From: Pedococcus sp. 5OH_020
Lineage (GTDB): Bacteria > Actinomycetota > Actinomycetes > Actinomycetales > Dermatophilaceae
DNA length: 64,000 nt
Direction of reading: 5' to 3'
NCBI RefSeq assembly: GCF_027812955.1
Contig: NZ_JAPYZV010000008.1
Location: 1-64,000, forward strand
Part shown: positions 45,886 to 56,012 of the stretch, piece by piece
How the letters are laid out: every line of letters starts with the position of its first letter
Numbering within the stretch: position 1 is the first letter of the stretch
The notes under the pieces: model-generated
Told to the model about the DNA's origin: nothing
The model's database searches: none
Seen by the model: the letters and a program-made list of their open reading frames with translations, nothing else
Translations under genes and position numbers: made by a program

Positions 45886-46487
45886 CCGCGGCCCAAGAGT
45901 CCATCGCCACCCCCGACCCGCAGTCCGCGGCAGGAGCCCGTTCCCTGGCCATGCCGCAGCGACGCCGCCTCTTCGTCCTGCTCGGTGCCACCGCCGTGGT
46001 GGTCTACGTCGCGGACCAGGTGGCCAAGGCGTGGGCGCTGCGCTCGCTGACCCCCGGCGAGCCCGTCGACGTGGTGGGCCACCTCATCCGGCTGAGCCTG
46101 ATCCGCAACGCGGGAGCCGCCTTCTCCATCGGCAACGGCGCCACCTGGGTGCTCACCGTGATCGCCTGCGGCGTCATGGTCGTCATCGTGCGTACGGCCA
46201 GGCGCATCGGCAGCCGGGGGTGGGCCTGGGCCCTCGGCCTGCTGCTGGGCGGCTCGCTGGGCAACCTCACCGACCGCATGGTGCGCGAGCCGGGTCCGGG
46301 TCGTGGGCATGTCGTCGACTTCATCGACTACTTCGGCCTGTTCATCGGCAACGTCGCGGACATCGCGATCGTCAGCGCGGCTGTGCTGATCGGGCTGCTC
46401 GCCCTGCGTGGCATCGGCGTGGACGGGCGGCGGCCCCACCATGGCCGCCACGAGGCGACGCAGCGGGACGAGGCGGGGCATGAGTGA
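45849..46487 (+). CDS. lspA: Prolipoprotein signal peptidase LspA
   Basis: About 212 residues from ATG 45849 (ATG 45858 and ATG 45951 are alternatives; none has a clear ribosome site, so coupling to the upstream gene is likely). Four membrane helices. The aspartyl protease motifs are present: N-A-G-A-A-F-S, N-L-T-D-R-M with the first catalytic Asp and N-V-A-D-I-A-I with the second, plus V-V-D-F-I-D-Y. It cleaves lipidated prolipoproteins, such as the DUF4232 lipoprotein in this window. An N-terminal Ala-rich extension and a charged C-terminal tail flank the core. It overlaps rluD by 8 bp. Confidence 0.93.
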   Translation: MRDMQDEAGAPLTAAQESIATPDPQSAAGARSLAMPQRRRLFVLLGATAVVVYVADQVAKAWALRSLTPGEPVDVVGHLIRLSLIRNAGAAFSIGNGATWVLTVIACGVMVVIVRTARRIGSRGWAWALGLLLGGSLGNLTDRMVREPGPGRGHVVDFIDYFGLFIGNVADIAIVSAAVLIGLLALRGIGVDGRRPHHGRHEATQRDEAGHE

Positions 46488-47403
46488 CGCCCGGACCCTC
46501 TTCGTGCCGGACGGCCTGGAGGGGGAGCGGGTCGACGCCGCCCTCGCGCGCCTGTTCGGCTTCTCGCGCACGCGGGCGGCGGACCTGGCCAAGGCCGGGG
46601 ACGTCCTGCTCAACCATCACCCGGCCGGCAAGTCGGACCGGGTGAGCGCCGGCGACCTGCTCGAGGTGAGCATGCCGGCGGTCGAGCAGAGCCCCACCGT
46701 GAAGGTGGTCGCCGAGCCGGTCCCCGGGATGTCGATCATCCATGACGACGACGACCTCGTGGTGGTCGACAAGCCCGTGGGGGTCGCGGCCCACCCCAGC
46801 GTGGGCTGGACCGGTCCCACCGTCGTGGGCGGTCTGGCGGCCGCGGGGTACCGTATCGCCACGAGCGGCGCCAGCGAGCGCCAGGGCATCGTCTCCCGGC
46901 TCGACGTGGGGACCTCCGGGCTCATGGTCGTGGCCAAGTCCGAGTACGCGTACAGCGTGCTGAAGCAGGCGTTCCGCTCGCGGTCCGTCGACAAGACCTA
47001 CCACGCGCTCGTGCAGGGCCTGCCCGACCCGGTCGTCGGCACGATCGACGCGCCCATCGGCCGGCACCCCAGCTACGACTACAAGTTCGCCGTCATGGAG
47101 AAGGGCAAGCCGAGCGTCACGCACTACGAGGTCATCGAGGCCTTCCGTGCGGTCTCGCTGCTCGACATCCATCTCGAGACCGGCCGGACGCACCAGATCA
47201 GGGTGCACTTCAGCGCGCTGCACCACCCCTGCGCCGGGGACCTGACGTATGGCGCGGACCCTCGGCTCGCGGCCCGGCTGGGCCTCGAGCGCCAGTGGCT
47301 GCACGCCGTCGGCCTCGGGTTCGAGCACCCTGGCACCGGGAAGTACGTCACCTTCCAGAGCCCCTACCCGTCCGACCTGCAGCAGGCTCTCGACCGCGTC
47401 TGA
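46480..47403 (+). CDS. rluD: RluA/RluD-family 23S rRNA pseudouridine synthase
   Basis: 307 residues from ATG 46480. It has an N-terminal S4 RNA-binding domain ([17 protein letters not shown]) and an RluA-type catalytic domain with the invariant aspartate in [19 protein letters not shown] and D-x-x-Y-G are also conserved. It isomerises uridines in 23S rRNA; assignment to RluD itself rather than another RluA paralog is by family similarity and the common lspA-rluD order. Confidence 0.9.
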   Translation: MSDARTLFVPDGLEGERVDAALARLFGFSRTRAADLAKAGDVLLNHHPAGKSDRVSAGDLLEVSMPAVEQSPTVKVVAEPVPGMSIIHDDDDLVVVDKPVGVAAHPSVGWTGPTVVGGLAAAGYRIATSGASERQGIVSRLDVGTSGLMVVAKSEYAYSVLKQAFRSRSVDKTYHALVQGLPDPVVGTIDAPIGRHPSYDYKFAVMEKGKPSVTHYEVIEAFRAVSLLDIHLETGRTHQIRVHFSALHHPCAGDLTYGADPRLAARLGLERQWLHAVGLGFEHPGTGKYVTFQSPYPSDLQQALDRV

Positions 47404-47501
47404 GCGGCGCCGAGACGCCCTGGCGGACAGCCGCCGCGTGCGCCTGCGGGCGAGGCGGAGACACGACCGGCGACACGCCGAGGACCGTCGGTGGAGCGGC
47501 T

Positions 47502-47507
47502 TACACT
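47502..47507 (+). promoter_or_regulatory. Candidate -10 of a leaderless dnaE promoter
   Basis: TACACT ends 7 nt before the ATG at 47515. There is no well-placed ribosome site for this start, so the transcript may begin at the start codon. A GTG at 47491 in the same frame would be an alternative start. Confidence 0.5.
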
Positions 47508-47514
47508 CGACCCG

Positions 47515-50500
47515 ATGTCCTCCCAGCCCGCTCCCAGCGCCCCCTCGAACAGCGCCCGCTCGAACGGCACCGACTCGAAGAGCACCGACTCGTTCGTGCA
47601 CCTCCATGTGCACACCGAGTACTCCATGCTCGACGGGGCGGCCCGGATCGGCGACCTGTTCACCCGCGCGGCAGAGCTGGGGATGCCGGCGCTCGCGACC
47701 ACAGATCATGGCTACCTCTTCGGGGCCTACGAGTTCTGGAAGAAGGCCCAGGGCACGGGGGTCAAGCCGATCATCGGCGTCGAGGCGTACGTCACGCCGG
47801 GCACGCACCGTACCGACAAGACGCGGGTGAGGTGGGGCGAGGAGTCGCAGGCGGGCGACGACGTCTCCGGCTCCGGCGCCTACACCCACATGACGCTGCT
47901 GGCGCGGAACAACAACGGCCTGCACAACCTCTTCCGGCTCGACTCTCTGGCCAGCCTGGACCAGGTCTACGCCAAGTGGCCGCGGATGGACCGCGAGCTC
48001 CTGGACCAGTACGGCCAGGGCCTGGTGGCCACGACAGGCTGCCCGTCCGGGGAGGTCCAGACGCGACTGCGGCTGGGTCAGTACAAGGAGGCGGTCCGGG
48101 CCGCCGCGGAGTTCCGTGACATCTTCGGCGCCGAGAACTACTTCTGCGAGCTGATGGACCACGGCCTGCCCATCGAGCGCCGCGTCCAGAAGGACCTGCT
48201 GCGGCTGGCCCGTGAGCTCGGCCTCCCCCTGGTGGCCACCAACGACCTGCACTACACCAACCCGGAGGACGCCAAGGCGCACTCCGCCCTGCTGTGCGTC
48301 CAGTCCGGGTCGACCCTGATGGACCCGGGTCGCTTCAAGTTCGATGCCGACGACTTCTACCTCAAGAGCCCTGCCGAGATGCGGCACACGTGGCGGGAGC
48401 TGCCCGAGGCCTGCGACAACACCCTGCTGATCGCCGAGATGTGCGACATCTCGTTCACCGAGGGCGAGGGCCGCTTCATGCCGCGCTTCCCCTGCCCGCC
48501 CGGGGAGAACGAGGAGTCCTGGTTCGTCAAGGAGGTCCAGAAGGGCCTCGTCGAGCGGTTCCCGGCCGGCGTGCCGGACTACGCCACGAAGCAGGCGCAG
48601 TTCGAGACCGACGTGATCGTCTCCAAGGGGTATGCGGGGTACTTCCTCGTCGTCGCAGACTTCATCAACTGGGCCAAGGCGAACGGCATCCGGGTGGGCC
48701 CCGGCCGTGGGTCCGGCGCCGGTTCCATGTGCGCCTACGCGATGAAGATCACCGACCTCGACCCGATCCCGCACGGGCTCATCTTCGAGCGGTTCCTCAA
48801 CCCCGAGCGGATGTCGATGCCGGACTTCGACGTCGACTTCGACGAGCGCCGGCGCGGCGAGGTCATCAAGTACGTCACCGAGAAGTACGGGGCCGACCGG
48901 GTCGCGCAGATCGTCACCTACGGCACCATCAAGGCGAAACAGGCCGTCAAGGACGCGGCCAGGGTCATGGGTCACCCGTTCGTCGTCGGCGAGCAGCTCA
49001 CGAAGGCGATGCCGCCCGACGTGATGGGCAAGGGTGTACCGCTCGCCCAGATCTACAACAAGGAGCACAAGCGGTACAACGAGGGCGGCGACTTCCGCTC
49101 GCTGGTGGAGACCGAGCCCCACTTCAAGGAGATCGTCGACACCGCCCTGGGGCTGGAGGGGCTCAAGCGGCAGTGGGGCGTCCACGCCGCCGGCGTGATC
49201 ATGTCCAGCGAGCCCCTGGTCGACGTCATCCCCATCATGCGGCGTCTTCAGGACGGCCAGGTCATCACGCAGTTCGACTACCCCAGCTGCGAGTCGCTGG
49301 GTCTGGTCAAGATGGACTTCCTGGGCCTGCGCAACCTGACGATCCTCGACGACGCCATCGACAACGTGAGGGCCAACCGCGGAGAGGAGATCGACCTCGA
49401 CGCACTGTCCAAGGACATGACGGACAAGGCCACGTACGAGCTGCTCTCCCGCGGTGACACCCTCGGGGTGTTCCAGCTCGACGGCGGTGGCATGCGGACG
49501 CTCCTCAAGCTCATGCAGCCGGACAACTTCGAGGACATCTCCGCCGCTCTCGCGCTCTACCGCCCCGGCCCGATGGGGGTCAACGCACACACCAACTTCG
49601 CGCTCCGCAAGAACGGCAAGCAGGAGCTCACCCCGCTGGACCCGCAGCTGGCGGGCAAGCTCCAGCGGGAGATGGTGGATGCGCTCGCACCGATCCTCGG
49701 CACCACGTACGGCCTGGTGATCTACCAGGAGCAGGTGATGGAGATCGCCCAGAAGCTGGCCGGCTACACCCTGGGCAACGCCGACCTGCTGCGCCGCGCG
49801 ATGGGCAAGAAGAAGAAGGAGGTGCTCGACGCCGAGTACGTCCCCTTCTCCGAGGGCATGAAGGCCAAGGGGTTCAACGAGGCCTCCATCGCCGCCCTCT
49901 GGGGCGTGCTCGTGCCGTTCTCCGACTACGCGTTCAACAAGGCACACACGGCGGCGTACGGGCTGGTCTCGTACTGGACCGCCTATCTCAAGGCCAACTA
50001 CCCCGCGGAGTACATGGCCGCCCTGCTGACCAGCGTGGGGGACGACAAGGACAAGTCGGCGCTCTACCTCGGGGAGTGCCGTCGGATGGGCATCAAGGTT
50101 CTGCCCCCCGACGTCAACGACTCCGTGGCGCGCTTCGCGGCCGTCGGCACCGACATCCGCTTCGGCCTGCAGGCCATCCGGAACGTCGGTCACAACGTCG
50201 TCGAGGCCATCGTCGCCGCGCGCGCCGAGAAGGGAAGCTTCGTCTCGTTCAAGGACTTCCTGTCCAAGTGCCCGGCAGTGGTCTGCAACAAGCGCACCAT
50301 CGAGTCGCTGATCAAGGCCGGCGCCTTCGACGGGCTGCAGGAGTCCCGTCAGGGCCTCCTGCGGGTCCACGAGGACTACATCGACAACTTCGTGGACATC
50401 AAGCGCAAGGAGGAGATCGGCCAGGACTCCCTCTTCTCGGTGTTCGGCGGGCTGGACGGTGACGGCGGCTCAGCGGGGGAGTCGGTGGACTTCTCCGTGC

Positions 50501-51162
50501 TGCCGCCCATCCCGAGCGTGGAGTGGGACAAGAAGACGCTGCTCGGGTTCGAGCGGGAGATGCTGGGTCTGTACGTGTCGGACCACCCGCTCTTCGGCAT
50601 AGAGCACGTGCTTGCCGCCCATGCGGACACCACCATCGCGAGCCTGACGGGTGACGACGGCAAGCCCGAGGGCGCCAACGTGACCATCGCCGGCCTCATC
50701 ACCGGTCTACAGGTCAAGCGGACGAAGAAGGGCGACCTCTGGGCCATCGTCACCGTGGAGGACCTCGAGGGCGCGATCGAGTGCCTCTTCTTCCCCTCGG
50801 CGTACCTGACCGTCCAGCACGCGCTGACCCATGACGCCGTCGTCGTGGTCAAGGGCCGGGTCAACCGGCGCGACGACACGCCGTCGATCTATGCCTCCGA
50901 CCTGACCCTGCCCGACATCTCCGAGGGCCCCCGCGGGCCGGTCGTGGTCACCATCGACACCAACCGGGCGACGCAGGCCAAGGTGGAGGAGCTGAAGTCC
51001 GTGCTCGCCTCCCACCCGGGATCCACCGAGGTGCACGTGCGGCTGAGCCAGCCCGGCCGGTCCGTGCTCATGCGGCTCGAGGACGCCTACCGCGTCAACG
51101 CGACCGAGTCCCTGTTCGGCGACCTCAAGGTGATCCTCGGCCCGCGCTGCCTCGCCGGGTAG
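47515..51162 (+). CDS. dnaE: DNA polymerase III subunit alpha DnaE
   Basis: 1215 residues, the replicative polymerase. After a Ser/Asn-rich leader of about 25 residues comes the PHP domain (V-H-L-H-V-H-T-E-Y-S), then the palm with P-D-F-D-V-D-F-D (Asp437 and Asp439 expected to bind catalytic metals), fingers, and a tandem helix-hairpin-helix region. The beta-clamp and OB-fold regions are at the C terminus (about 1040-1120). Length and order match DnaE1, the essential replicase of actinobacteria. The start at 47515 is chosen for the close -10; the frame is open to 47491. Confidence 0.95.
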   Translation: MSSQPAPSAPSNSARSNGTDSKSTDSFVHLHVHTEYSMLDGAARIGDLFTRAAELGMPALATTDHGYLFGAYEFWKKAQGTGVKPIIGVEAYVTPGTHRTDKTRVRWGEESQAGDDVSGSGAYTHMTLLARNNNGLHNLFRLDSLASLDQVYAKWPRMDRELLDQYGQGLVATTGCPSGEVQTRLRLGQYKEAVRAAAEFRDIFGAENYFCELMDHGLPIERRVQKDLLRLARELGLPLVATNDLHYTNPEDAKAHSALLCVQSGSTLMDPGRFKFDADDFYLKSPAEMRHTWRELPEACDNTLLIAEMCDISFTEGEGRFMPRFPCPPGENEESWFVKEVQKGLVERFPAGVPDYATKQAQFETDVIVSKGYAGYFLVVADFINWAKANGIRVGPGRGSGAGSMCAYAMKITDLDPIPHGLIFERFLNPERMSMPDFDVDFDERRRGEVIKYVTEKYGADRVAQIVTYGTIKAKQAVKDAARVMGHPFVVGEQLTKAMPPDVMGKGVPLAQIYNKEHKRYNEGGDFRSLVETEPHFKEIVDTALGLEGLKRQWGVHAAGVIMSSEPLVDVIPIMRRLQDGQVITQFDYPSCESLGLVKMDFLGLRNLTILDDAIDNVRANRGEEIDLDALSKDMTDKATYELLSRGDTLGVFQLDGGGMRTLLKLMQPDNFEDISAALALYRPGPMGVNAHTNFALRKNGKQELTPLDPQLAGKLQREMVDALAPILGTTYGLVIYQEQVMEIAQKLAGYTLGNADLLRRAMGKKKKEVLDAEYVPFSEGMKAKGFNEASIAALWGVLVPFSDYAFNKAHTAAYGLVSYWTAYLKANYPAEYMAALLTSVGDDKDKSALYLGECRRMGIKVLPPDVNDSVARFAAVGTDIRFGLQAIRNVGHNVVEAIVAARAEKGSFVSFKDFLSKCPAVVCNKRTIESLIKAGAFDGLQESRQGLLRVHEDYIDNFVDIKRKEEIGQDSLFSVFGGLDGDGGSAGESVDFSVLPPIPSVEWDKKTLLGFEREMLGLYVSDHPLFGIEHVLAAHADTTIASLTGDDGKPEGANVTIAGLITGLQVKRTKKGDLWAIVTVEDLEGAIECLFFPSAYLTVQHALTHDAVVVVKGRVNRRDDTPSIYASDLTLPDISEGPRGPVVVTIDTNRATQAKVEELKSVLASHPGSTEVHVRLSQPGRSVLMRLEDAYRVNATESLFGDLKVILGPRCLAG

Positions 51163-51172
51163 GCGGTGAGCA

Positions 51173-51178
51173 TAAGGT
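51173..51178 (+). promoter_or_regulatory. Candidate -10 of a leaderless promoter for the S9 peptidase
   Basis: TAAGGT ends 6 nt before the GTG start at 51185, directly after the dnaE stop. No ribosome site lies between them. Confidence 0.45.
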
Positions 51179-51184
51179 GCCGGA

Positions 51185-53362
51185 GTGAGCACGTCCACCG
51201 ATCCCGCACCTGCCTCAGCCCCTGGGGGCGACACTCCCAGACCTCCCGTCGCAGCACGGCACGAGCTGACCCGGGTCCACCACGGTGACACCGTGGTGGA
51301 CCCGTACGACTGGCTGCGGGACAAGGACGACCCCGCGGTGCTGGCCCACCTCCGTGCCGAGAACGACTATGCCGAGGCGGTCACCGCCGATCTCGAGCCC
51401 CTGCGCCAGTCGATCTTCGAGGAGATCCGGTCTCGTACCCAGGAGACCGACCTGTCTGTCCCGGTGGCGAGCGGTCCGTGGTGGTACTACTCCCGCAGCT
51501 TCGAAGGCGCGCAGTACGCCGTGGAGTGCCGGGCGCCTCGGGTCCCGGGTGCCCCCCGTCCGGAGCCCACCCCGAAGACTGCTGTGCCGGATGAGCAGGT
51601 GCTGCTCGACGGCAACGTCGAAGCGGAGGGTGAGGAGTTCTTCGCGCTCGGAGCGCTGACGGTCAGCCCTGACCACCGCTGGCTCGCCTATGCCCTGGAC
51701 ACCCAGGGGGACGAGCGTTTCGCCCTGCGGGTCAAAGACCTGCAGACCGGCGAGGTGGTCGACACGTCCGTCGCGGAGATCGGGTACGGCTGTGTCTTCT
51801 CCCTGGACGGCCGCTACGTCTTCTACACCCGAGTGGACGCGACCTGGCGCCCTCACCAGGTGTGGCGGCACGAGGTCGGCACACCGTCCGAGGGTGACGT
51901 GCTCGTGCACCAGGAGGACGACGAGCGGTTCTGGATGGGCCTGGGGGTCTCCAGGGACGACCGCTGGATCATGGTGGGCCTGGGGTCCAAGACCACGTCG
52001 GAGGTTCGGCTGCTCGACGCAGCAGACCCGACCGGGGAGCTCCGGGTGGTCGCGCCGCGGCGGGAGGGCGTGGAGTACGACGTGGAGCCGGCCGGCGACC
52101 GGCTGCTCATCGTGCACAACGCCGACAGCATCGACTCCGACCTGGCCTGGGCGCCGTTGGGGTCGACGTCGGCGGAGCAGTGGCAGCCCCTGATGCGCTC
52201 GGCGTCGGGGGAGCGGTTCCAGGCAGTCGACGCGTTCGACGACGTCTGCGTCCTGTCGCTGCGCAAGGACGGCCTCACGGCACTGCGTGTGCTCGACCGC
52301 GACGCAGGGTCCGACTCGGGCTTCGGGGGCTGGCACGACCTCAGGTTCGACGAGCCGGTCTACCAGGTCGGGCTGGGAGACAACCCCGAGAGTGACACCG
52401 CAGCCGTCCAGGTGGTGTTCGAGTCGATGGTGACCCCGAGAACGGTCTACGACTACGACTACCGCACCCGTGAGCTCACCCTCCTCAAGCGCCAGCCGGT
52501 GCTGGGCGGCTACGACCCCGCGGCGTACGAGCAGCGCCGGGAGTGGGTCACGGCCGAGGACGGGACCAGGGTCCCCCTGTCGCTCGTGTACCCGGCGGGC
52601 GCCCGGCGGGACACCACCCGCCCGGGCATGCTGACAGGCTACGGCTCGTACGAGCTCTCGTCGGACCCGTACTTCTCCGTCGCCAGGCTGTCGCTGCTCG
52701 AGCGTGGGTTCGTCTACGCCATCGCTCACGTCCGCGGTGGCGGCGAGCTGGGACGCGGCTGGTACGACGACGGCAAGCTGACCGCCAAGAAGCACACCTT
52801 CTCGGACTTCGTGGACTGCGCCGCGTACCTCGTCGACTCAGGCTGGGTCGCGCCGGACCGGCTGGTCGCGGAGGGCGGGTCGGCCGGGGGCCTGCTGATC
52901 GGCGCAGCGGTGAACCTTGCGCCGGAGCGGTTCCGGGCGGTGCACGCCGCCGTGCCGTTCGTGGACGCGCTCACCACGATCCTGGACCCGTCCCTGCCGT
53001 TGACGGTGGTGGAGTGGGAGGAATGGGGCAACCCGCTCGAGGACCCGGCGGTGTACGCGTACATGAAGTCGTACTCGCCGTACGAGAACGTGCGTCGGGC
53101 GGCCTACCCCGCGATCCTTGCCACGACGTCCTTGAACGACACGCGCGTCTCCTTCACGGAACCGGCCAAGTGGGTTGCCCGGCTGCGTGAGGAGACCACG
53201 TCCGACCCGGCGCAGCGGCCGGTGCTGCTGCGTACCGAGATGGTCGCCGGGCACGGGGGCAAGAGCGGGCGATACGACGCCTGGCGGCAGGTCGCCTGGG
53301 AGTGGGCCTTCCTCGTGGACCAGGCGGGCGCCTGGGACGGGGGCCCCCGCAGCGAGACGTGA
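51185..53362 (+). CDS. ptrB: S9 family peptidase, oligopeptidase B-like
   Basis: 725 residues. It has an N-terminal segment and a seven-bladed beta-propeller (about 1-440), then an alpha/beta-hydrolase domain. The catalytic Ser566 is in G-G-S-A-G-G, an Asp is likely in the S-L-N-D-T-R-V segment and the His is in the H-G-G-K-S-G-R motif. Family members are cytoplasmic and cut short peptides after basic residues; the start D-P-Y-D-W-L-R-D and overall length fit oligopeptidase B. No signal peptide is seen. Specificity here is inferred. Confidence 0.92.
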   Translation: MSTSTDPAPASAPGGDTPRPPVAARHELTRVHHGDTVVDPYDWLRDKDDPAVLAHLRAENDYAEAVTADLEPLRQSIFEEIRSRTQETDLSVPVASGPWWYYSRSFEGAQYAVECRAPRVPGAPRPEPTPKTAVPDEQVLLDGNVEAEGEEFFALGALTVSPDHRWLAYALDTQGDERFALRVKDLQTGEVVDTSVAEIGYGCVFSLDGRYVFYTRVDATWRPHQVWRHEVGTPSEGDVLVHQEDDERFWMGLGVSRDDRWIMVGLGSKTTSEVRLLDAADPTGELRVVAPRREGVEYDVEPAGDRLLIVHNADSIDSDLAWAPLGSTSAEQWQPLMRSASGERFQAVDAFDDVCVLSLRKDGLTALRVLDRDAGSDSGFGGWHDLRFDEPVYQVGLGDNPESDTAAVQVVFESMVTPRTVYDYDYRTRELTLLKRQPVLGGYDPAAYEQRREWVTAEDGTRVPLSLVYPAGARRDTTRPGMLTGYGSYELSSDPYFSVARLSLLERGFVYAIAHVRGGGELGRGWYDDGKLTAKKHTFSDFVDCAAYLVDSGWVAPDRLVAEGGSAGGLLIGAAVNLAPERFRAVHAAVPFVDALTTILDPSLPLTVVEWEEWGNPLEDPAVYAYMKSYSPYENVRRAAYPAILATTSLNDTRVSFTEPAKWVARLREETTSDPAQRPVLLRTEMVAGHGGKSGRYDAWRQVAWEWAFLVDQAGAWDGGPRSET

Positions 53363-53450
53363 TCGAGAAATGTCCTCGTTCCGGCACTGTTCGGCGTACG
53401 TCGCTAATACCCTTGCCGTAGTACCGGAGTCGTACCTTCGCGGGTAGAGG

Positions 53451-55670
53451 ATGGGCGGACGAGCTGTGGACGAGGGCCGGGTGGATGGGCTGCCTCGTTT
53501 CGCTGCGCACATGGACTGGTCGCAGAGCCCGTGGGGGCCGCTGGACGAGTGGCCGGTGCAGCTGCGCACCGCGTGGGACGTCGTCGTCGCCTGCCCACTC
53601 CCCATGTGCCTCATGGTCGGCCAGGAGCTGGCGATGCTGTACAACGACGCCTTCGCGGACCTGCTCGGCACGAAGCACCCCATGGCCTTCGGCGAGAAGG
53701 CCTCTGAGGTGGTCCCCGAGGTGTGGGAGCACTCCAGGGTCGGACCTCTGTTCGAGGCGACCCTCGCCAGTGGGGAGGCGTTCCTCGAGGAGTCCACGGA
53801 GCTCGTGCTCCGGCGCGGCAGAGGAGCCGGCGAGGACCTTGGGTACTACATGCGGTCCGGCTCGCCCGTGCGCGGCGCGGGCGGCGAGGTTCTGGGCGTG
53901 CTGCACGTCGTCATCGAGACCACCGAGGTGGCCGAGCGAGCCCGGGCGCTGGCCAGGCTGGCGACCTCTCTCGCGGTCGCCGTCACCGTGGACGATGTCA
54001 GCAAGGTGGTGCTCCGCCAGGCGGTGGCGGCCTTCGACGCCATCTCGGCCACCCTCTGTCTGCCGTCGCCGGCGCCGGCCGTCTGGCGAATGGCCCGACG
54101 TCACCGCATCGAGCAGCTCTCCCCCGACGAGGAGCGGCTGCCCCTGATCTGGACCGAGCTCTCGGAGGATCTCGCCTCCATCGTCTCGACGGCGCTGGAC
54201 AGGTCCGACCCCTACATCACGGCCAGTGGCGAGGTGGTCGCAGTCCCCCTTCATGCGGGGCGCGGCGTCGAGGCGGCGCTCGTGGTGTCCCGCGAGGCGT
54301 CGCCGCTCCCGTACGACGCGAAGACGGTGCTGAGCGCCTTCATGGAGCTGGTCGGGGAGGCGCTGAGCCGGGCCGTGGTGTACGACGCCGAGCGCACCAC
54401 CGCTGAGCTGCTGCAACGCACCCTGCTCCCGCCCAACCTCCCGCAGTCCGACGCCGTGAGCATCGCCGCCCGGTACGAGCCGGTGTCTGAGGGCACCGTC
54501 GCGGGCGGTGACTTCTACGACTCGTTCTTCCTCCCTGACGGCCGGCTGGCCGTGGTCATCGGTGACGTCGTCGGGCGTGGCGTGATGGCCGCCACGGTGA
54601 TGGGCCAGGTGCGCGCCGCGGTGCGCGGTGCCGCCCTCACCAACAGCGATCCGGACGCCGTGATGCAGGCGCTGGACCGCGTCGTGTGGGACCTCGACGC
54701 GCTCTGGCCCACGTCGATGCCACTGGGCACCGTGCGGGCCCGGCCGGGAATGGCGTTCGGCGGCGAGCTCTTCGTCACGATGCTGTACGGGACGATCGAC
54801 CCCGAGAACGGCGACGTCGTGGTGGCCAGCGCCGGTCATCCGGTGCCCACCGTGCTGTCGGGTCGCCAGGCACGCAGTGACGGGCGACCACGTGCCGTCC
54901 CCGTCGACCTCGCTGCGGGGCCGCCACTGGGCATCCGTGGTGACCGTCCGGCTCACCAGCTGCGTCTGGAGGTCGGCGACATGCTCGTGGCGTTCACCGA
55001 CGGCCTCATCGAGCGGCGCGGTGAGGCGCTCAGCGACGGTGAGCAGCGGTTGATGAGCATCCTGGCCCAGGCGCCCGCGGGGAGCCCGCGCAGCGTTGCC
55101 CAGTACGTGATGGAGTCGATGCTGGAGAGCTCGGCGCAGGAGGACGACTGCGCCATGCTGGCGATCGGGCGGTCACCCGCCGGTCACCGGCGGGCCGCGA
55201 TCGTGGTCCCTCCCATGCCGGAGTCGGTCCGCGCGGCGCGCGACTGGGCGCGGGCGCAGCTCGTCGACTGGGAGATAGGCGAGGGAGACCAGCACAGCAT
55301 CGTGACAGGCATCTCGGAGCTCATCACCAACTCGGTGCTGCACGCCGGGACGGAGTCGCACCTCACCCTCGACCTCGACTCGGGTGTCCTGGCGGTCACG
55401 GTGGCCGACAGCGGCAACCGCGGTGAGCCGCTGCTCACGGGCGCGGACACGATGGCCGTGCGGGGAAGGGGACTCTCGCTCGTCAGGGCCATCAGCGACG
55501 CGTTCGGGGCCCACCGCACGTCGGCCGGGACGACGGTGTGGTTCGAGGTCGTCGTCGACATCGAGGCCCGGCGCGCCGCCGAGGAAGGTCTCCAGACCGC
55601 GGTGGTGGGCGGTCGTCCGAGCGTTGCCAGCGCTCCGCCGAACGGCCAGCCCGAGCGGGCCAACGGATGA
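53451..55670 (+). CDS. PAS-GAF-SpoIIE phosphatase-HATPase signalling protein
   Basis: 739 residues. Order: PAS-like domain (about 40-155), GAF domain (about 160-320), PP2C/SpoIIE serine phosphatase (about 335-565) with metal-binding aspartates in G-G-D-F-Y-D, F-T-D-G-L-I-E and E-D-D-C-A, and a C-terminal HATPase_c domain of the RsbW anti-sigma kinase type (about 590-710) with N-box E-L-I-T-N-S-V-L-H and G-R-G-L-S-L-V. A phosphatase and a kinase that could act on the same anti-sigma-factor antagonist are thus fused in one chain. Partner sigma genes are not in the window. The start may be ATG 53451 or GTG 53466. Confidence 0.9.
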   Translation: MGGRAVDEGRVDGLPRFAAHMDWSQSPWGPLDEWPVQLRTAWDVVVACPLPMCLMVGQELAMLYNDAFADLLGTKHPMAFGEKASEVVPEVWEHSRVGPLFEATLASGEAFLEESTELVLRRGRGAGEDLGYYMRSGSPVRGAGGEVLGVLHVVIETTEVAERARALARLATSLAVAVTVDDVSKVVLRQAVAAFDAISATLCLPSPAPAVWRMARRHRIEQLSPDEERLPLIWTELSEDLASIVSTALDRSDPYITASGEVVAVPLHAGRGVEAALVVSREASPLPYDAKTVLSAFMELVGEALSRAVVYDAERTTAELLQRTLLPPNLPQSDAVSIAARYEPVSEGTVAGGDFYDSFFLPDGRLAVVIGDVVGRGVMAATVMGQVRAAVRGAALTNSDPDAVMQALDRVVWDLDALWPTSMPLGTVRARPGMAFGGELFVTMLYGTIDPENGDVVVASAGHPVPTVLSGRQARSDGRPRAVPVDLAAGPPLGIRGDRPAHQLRLEVGDMLVAFTDGLIERRGEALSDGEQRLMSILAQAPAGSPRSVAQYVMESMLESSAQEDDCAMLAIGRSPAGHRRAAIVVPPMPESVRAARDWARAQLVDWEIGEGDQHSIVTGISELITNSVLHAGTESHLTLDLDSGVLAVTVADSGNRGEPLLTGADTMAVRGRGLSLVRAISDAFGAHRTSAGTTVWFEVVVDIEARRAAEEGLQTAVVGGRPSVASAPPNGQPERANG

Positions 55671-55765
55671 GCCGGCCGGTCGCGCGCCGAAGCATGCACC
55701 GGTCATCCAGCATGCTGGGGGCCACGTTCAGCCCTCTCGGGGCACGGGGAAAGGTGGTTTCCGGT

Positions 55766-55927
55766 ATGTGGCAACGGTTGGTGGAGCGGGTCGCCCCACT
55801 CATGGAGGGGGAGCCGTCCCGGCTGGACCGTCTCGACGGTCTCGGGGCCGGCCCCGAGCACACCGCCGCCACGGCGACGGCACCGCAGCAGCAGCCGTCG
55901 ACCTCTGGGGTCACTCCCGGCTCGTGA
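55766..55927 (+). CDS. Possible 53-residue protein
   Basis: A short frame whose ATG follows AAGGTGG about 8 nt upstream. It opens with an amphipathic-looking segment (M-W-Q-R-L-V-E-R-V-A-P-L-M) and ends in a Thr/Ala/Gln/Pro-rich tail. The same frame can be extended upstream to an ATG at 55667 that overlaps the stop of the preceding gene (ATGA), giving 86 residues. No family was recognised; this may be non-coding. Confidence 0.3.
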   Translation: MWQRLVERVAPLMEGEPSRLDRLDGLGAGPEHTAATATAPQQQPSTSGVTPGS

Positions 55928-56012
55928 CCGCCGGATGCCCTCGCGGGCGCGGTGCTGCAGGATGGGGGCACCGCCCGCTGCCCTCCGCGGCGGCCGATGG
56001 AGGGAGATGTCG

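Noticed and set aside
46372-50370. Very long minus-strand open frame opposite rluD and dnaE
   Set aside because: Antisense shadow caused by the strong G/C third-position bias of rluD and dnaE. Its translation is rich in His, Asp, Arg and Gly without recognisable domains.
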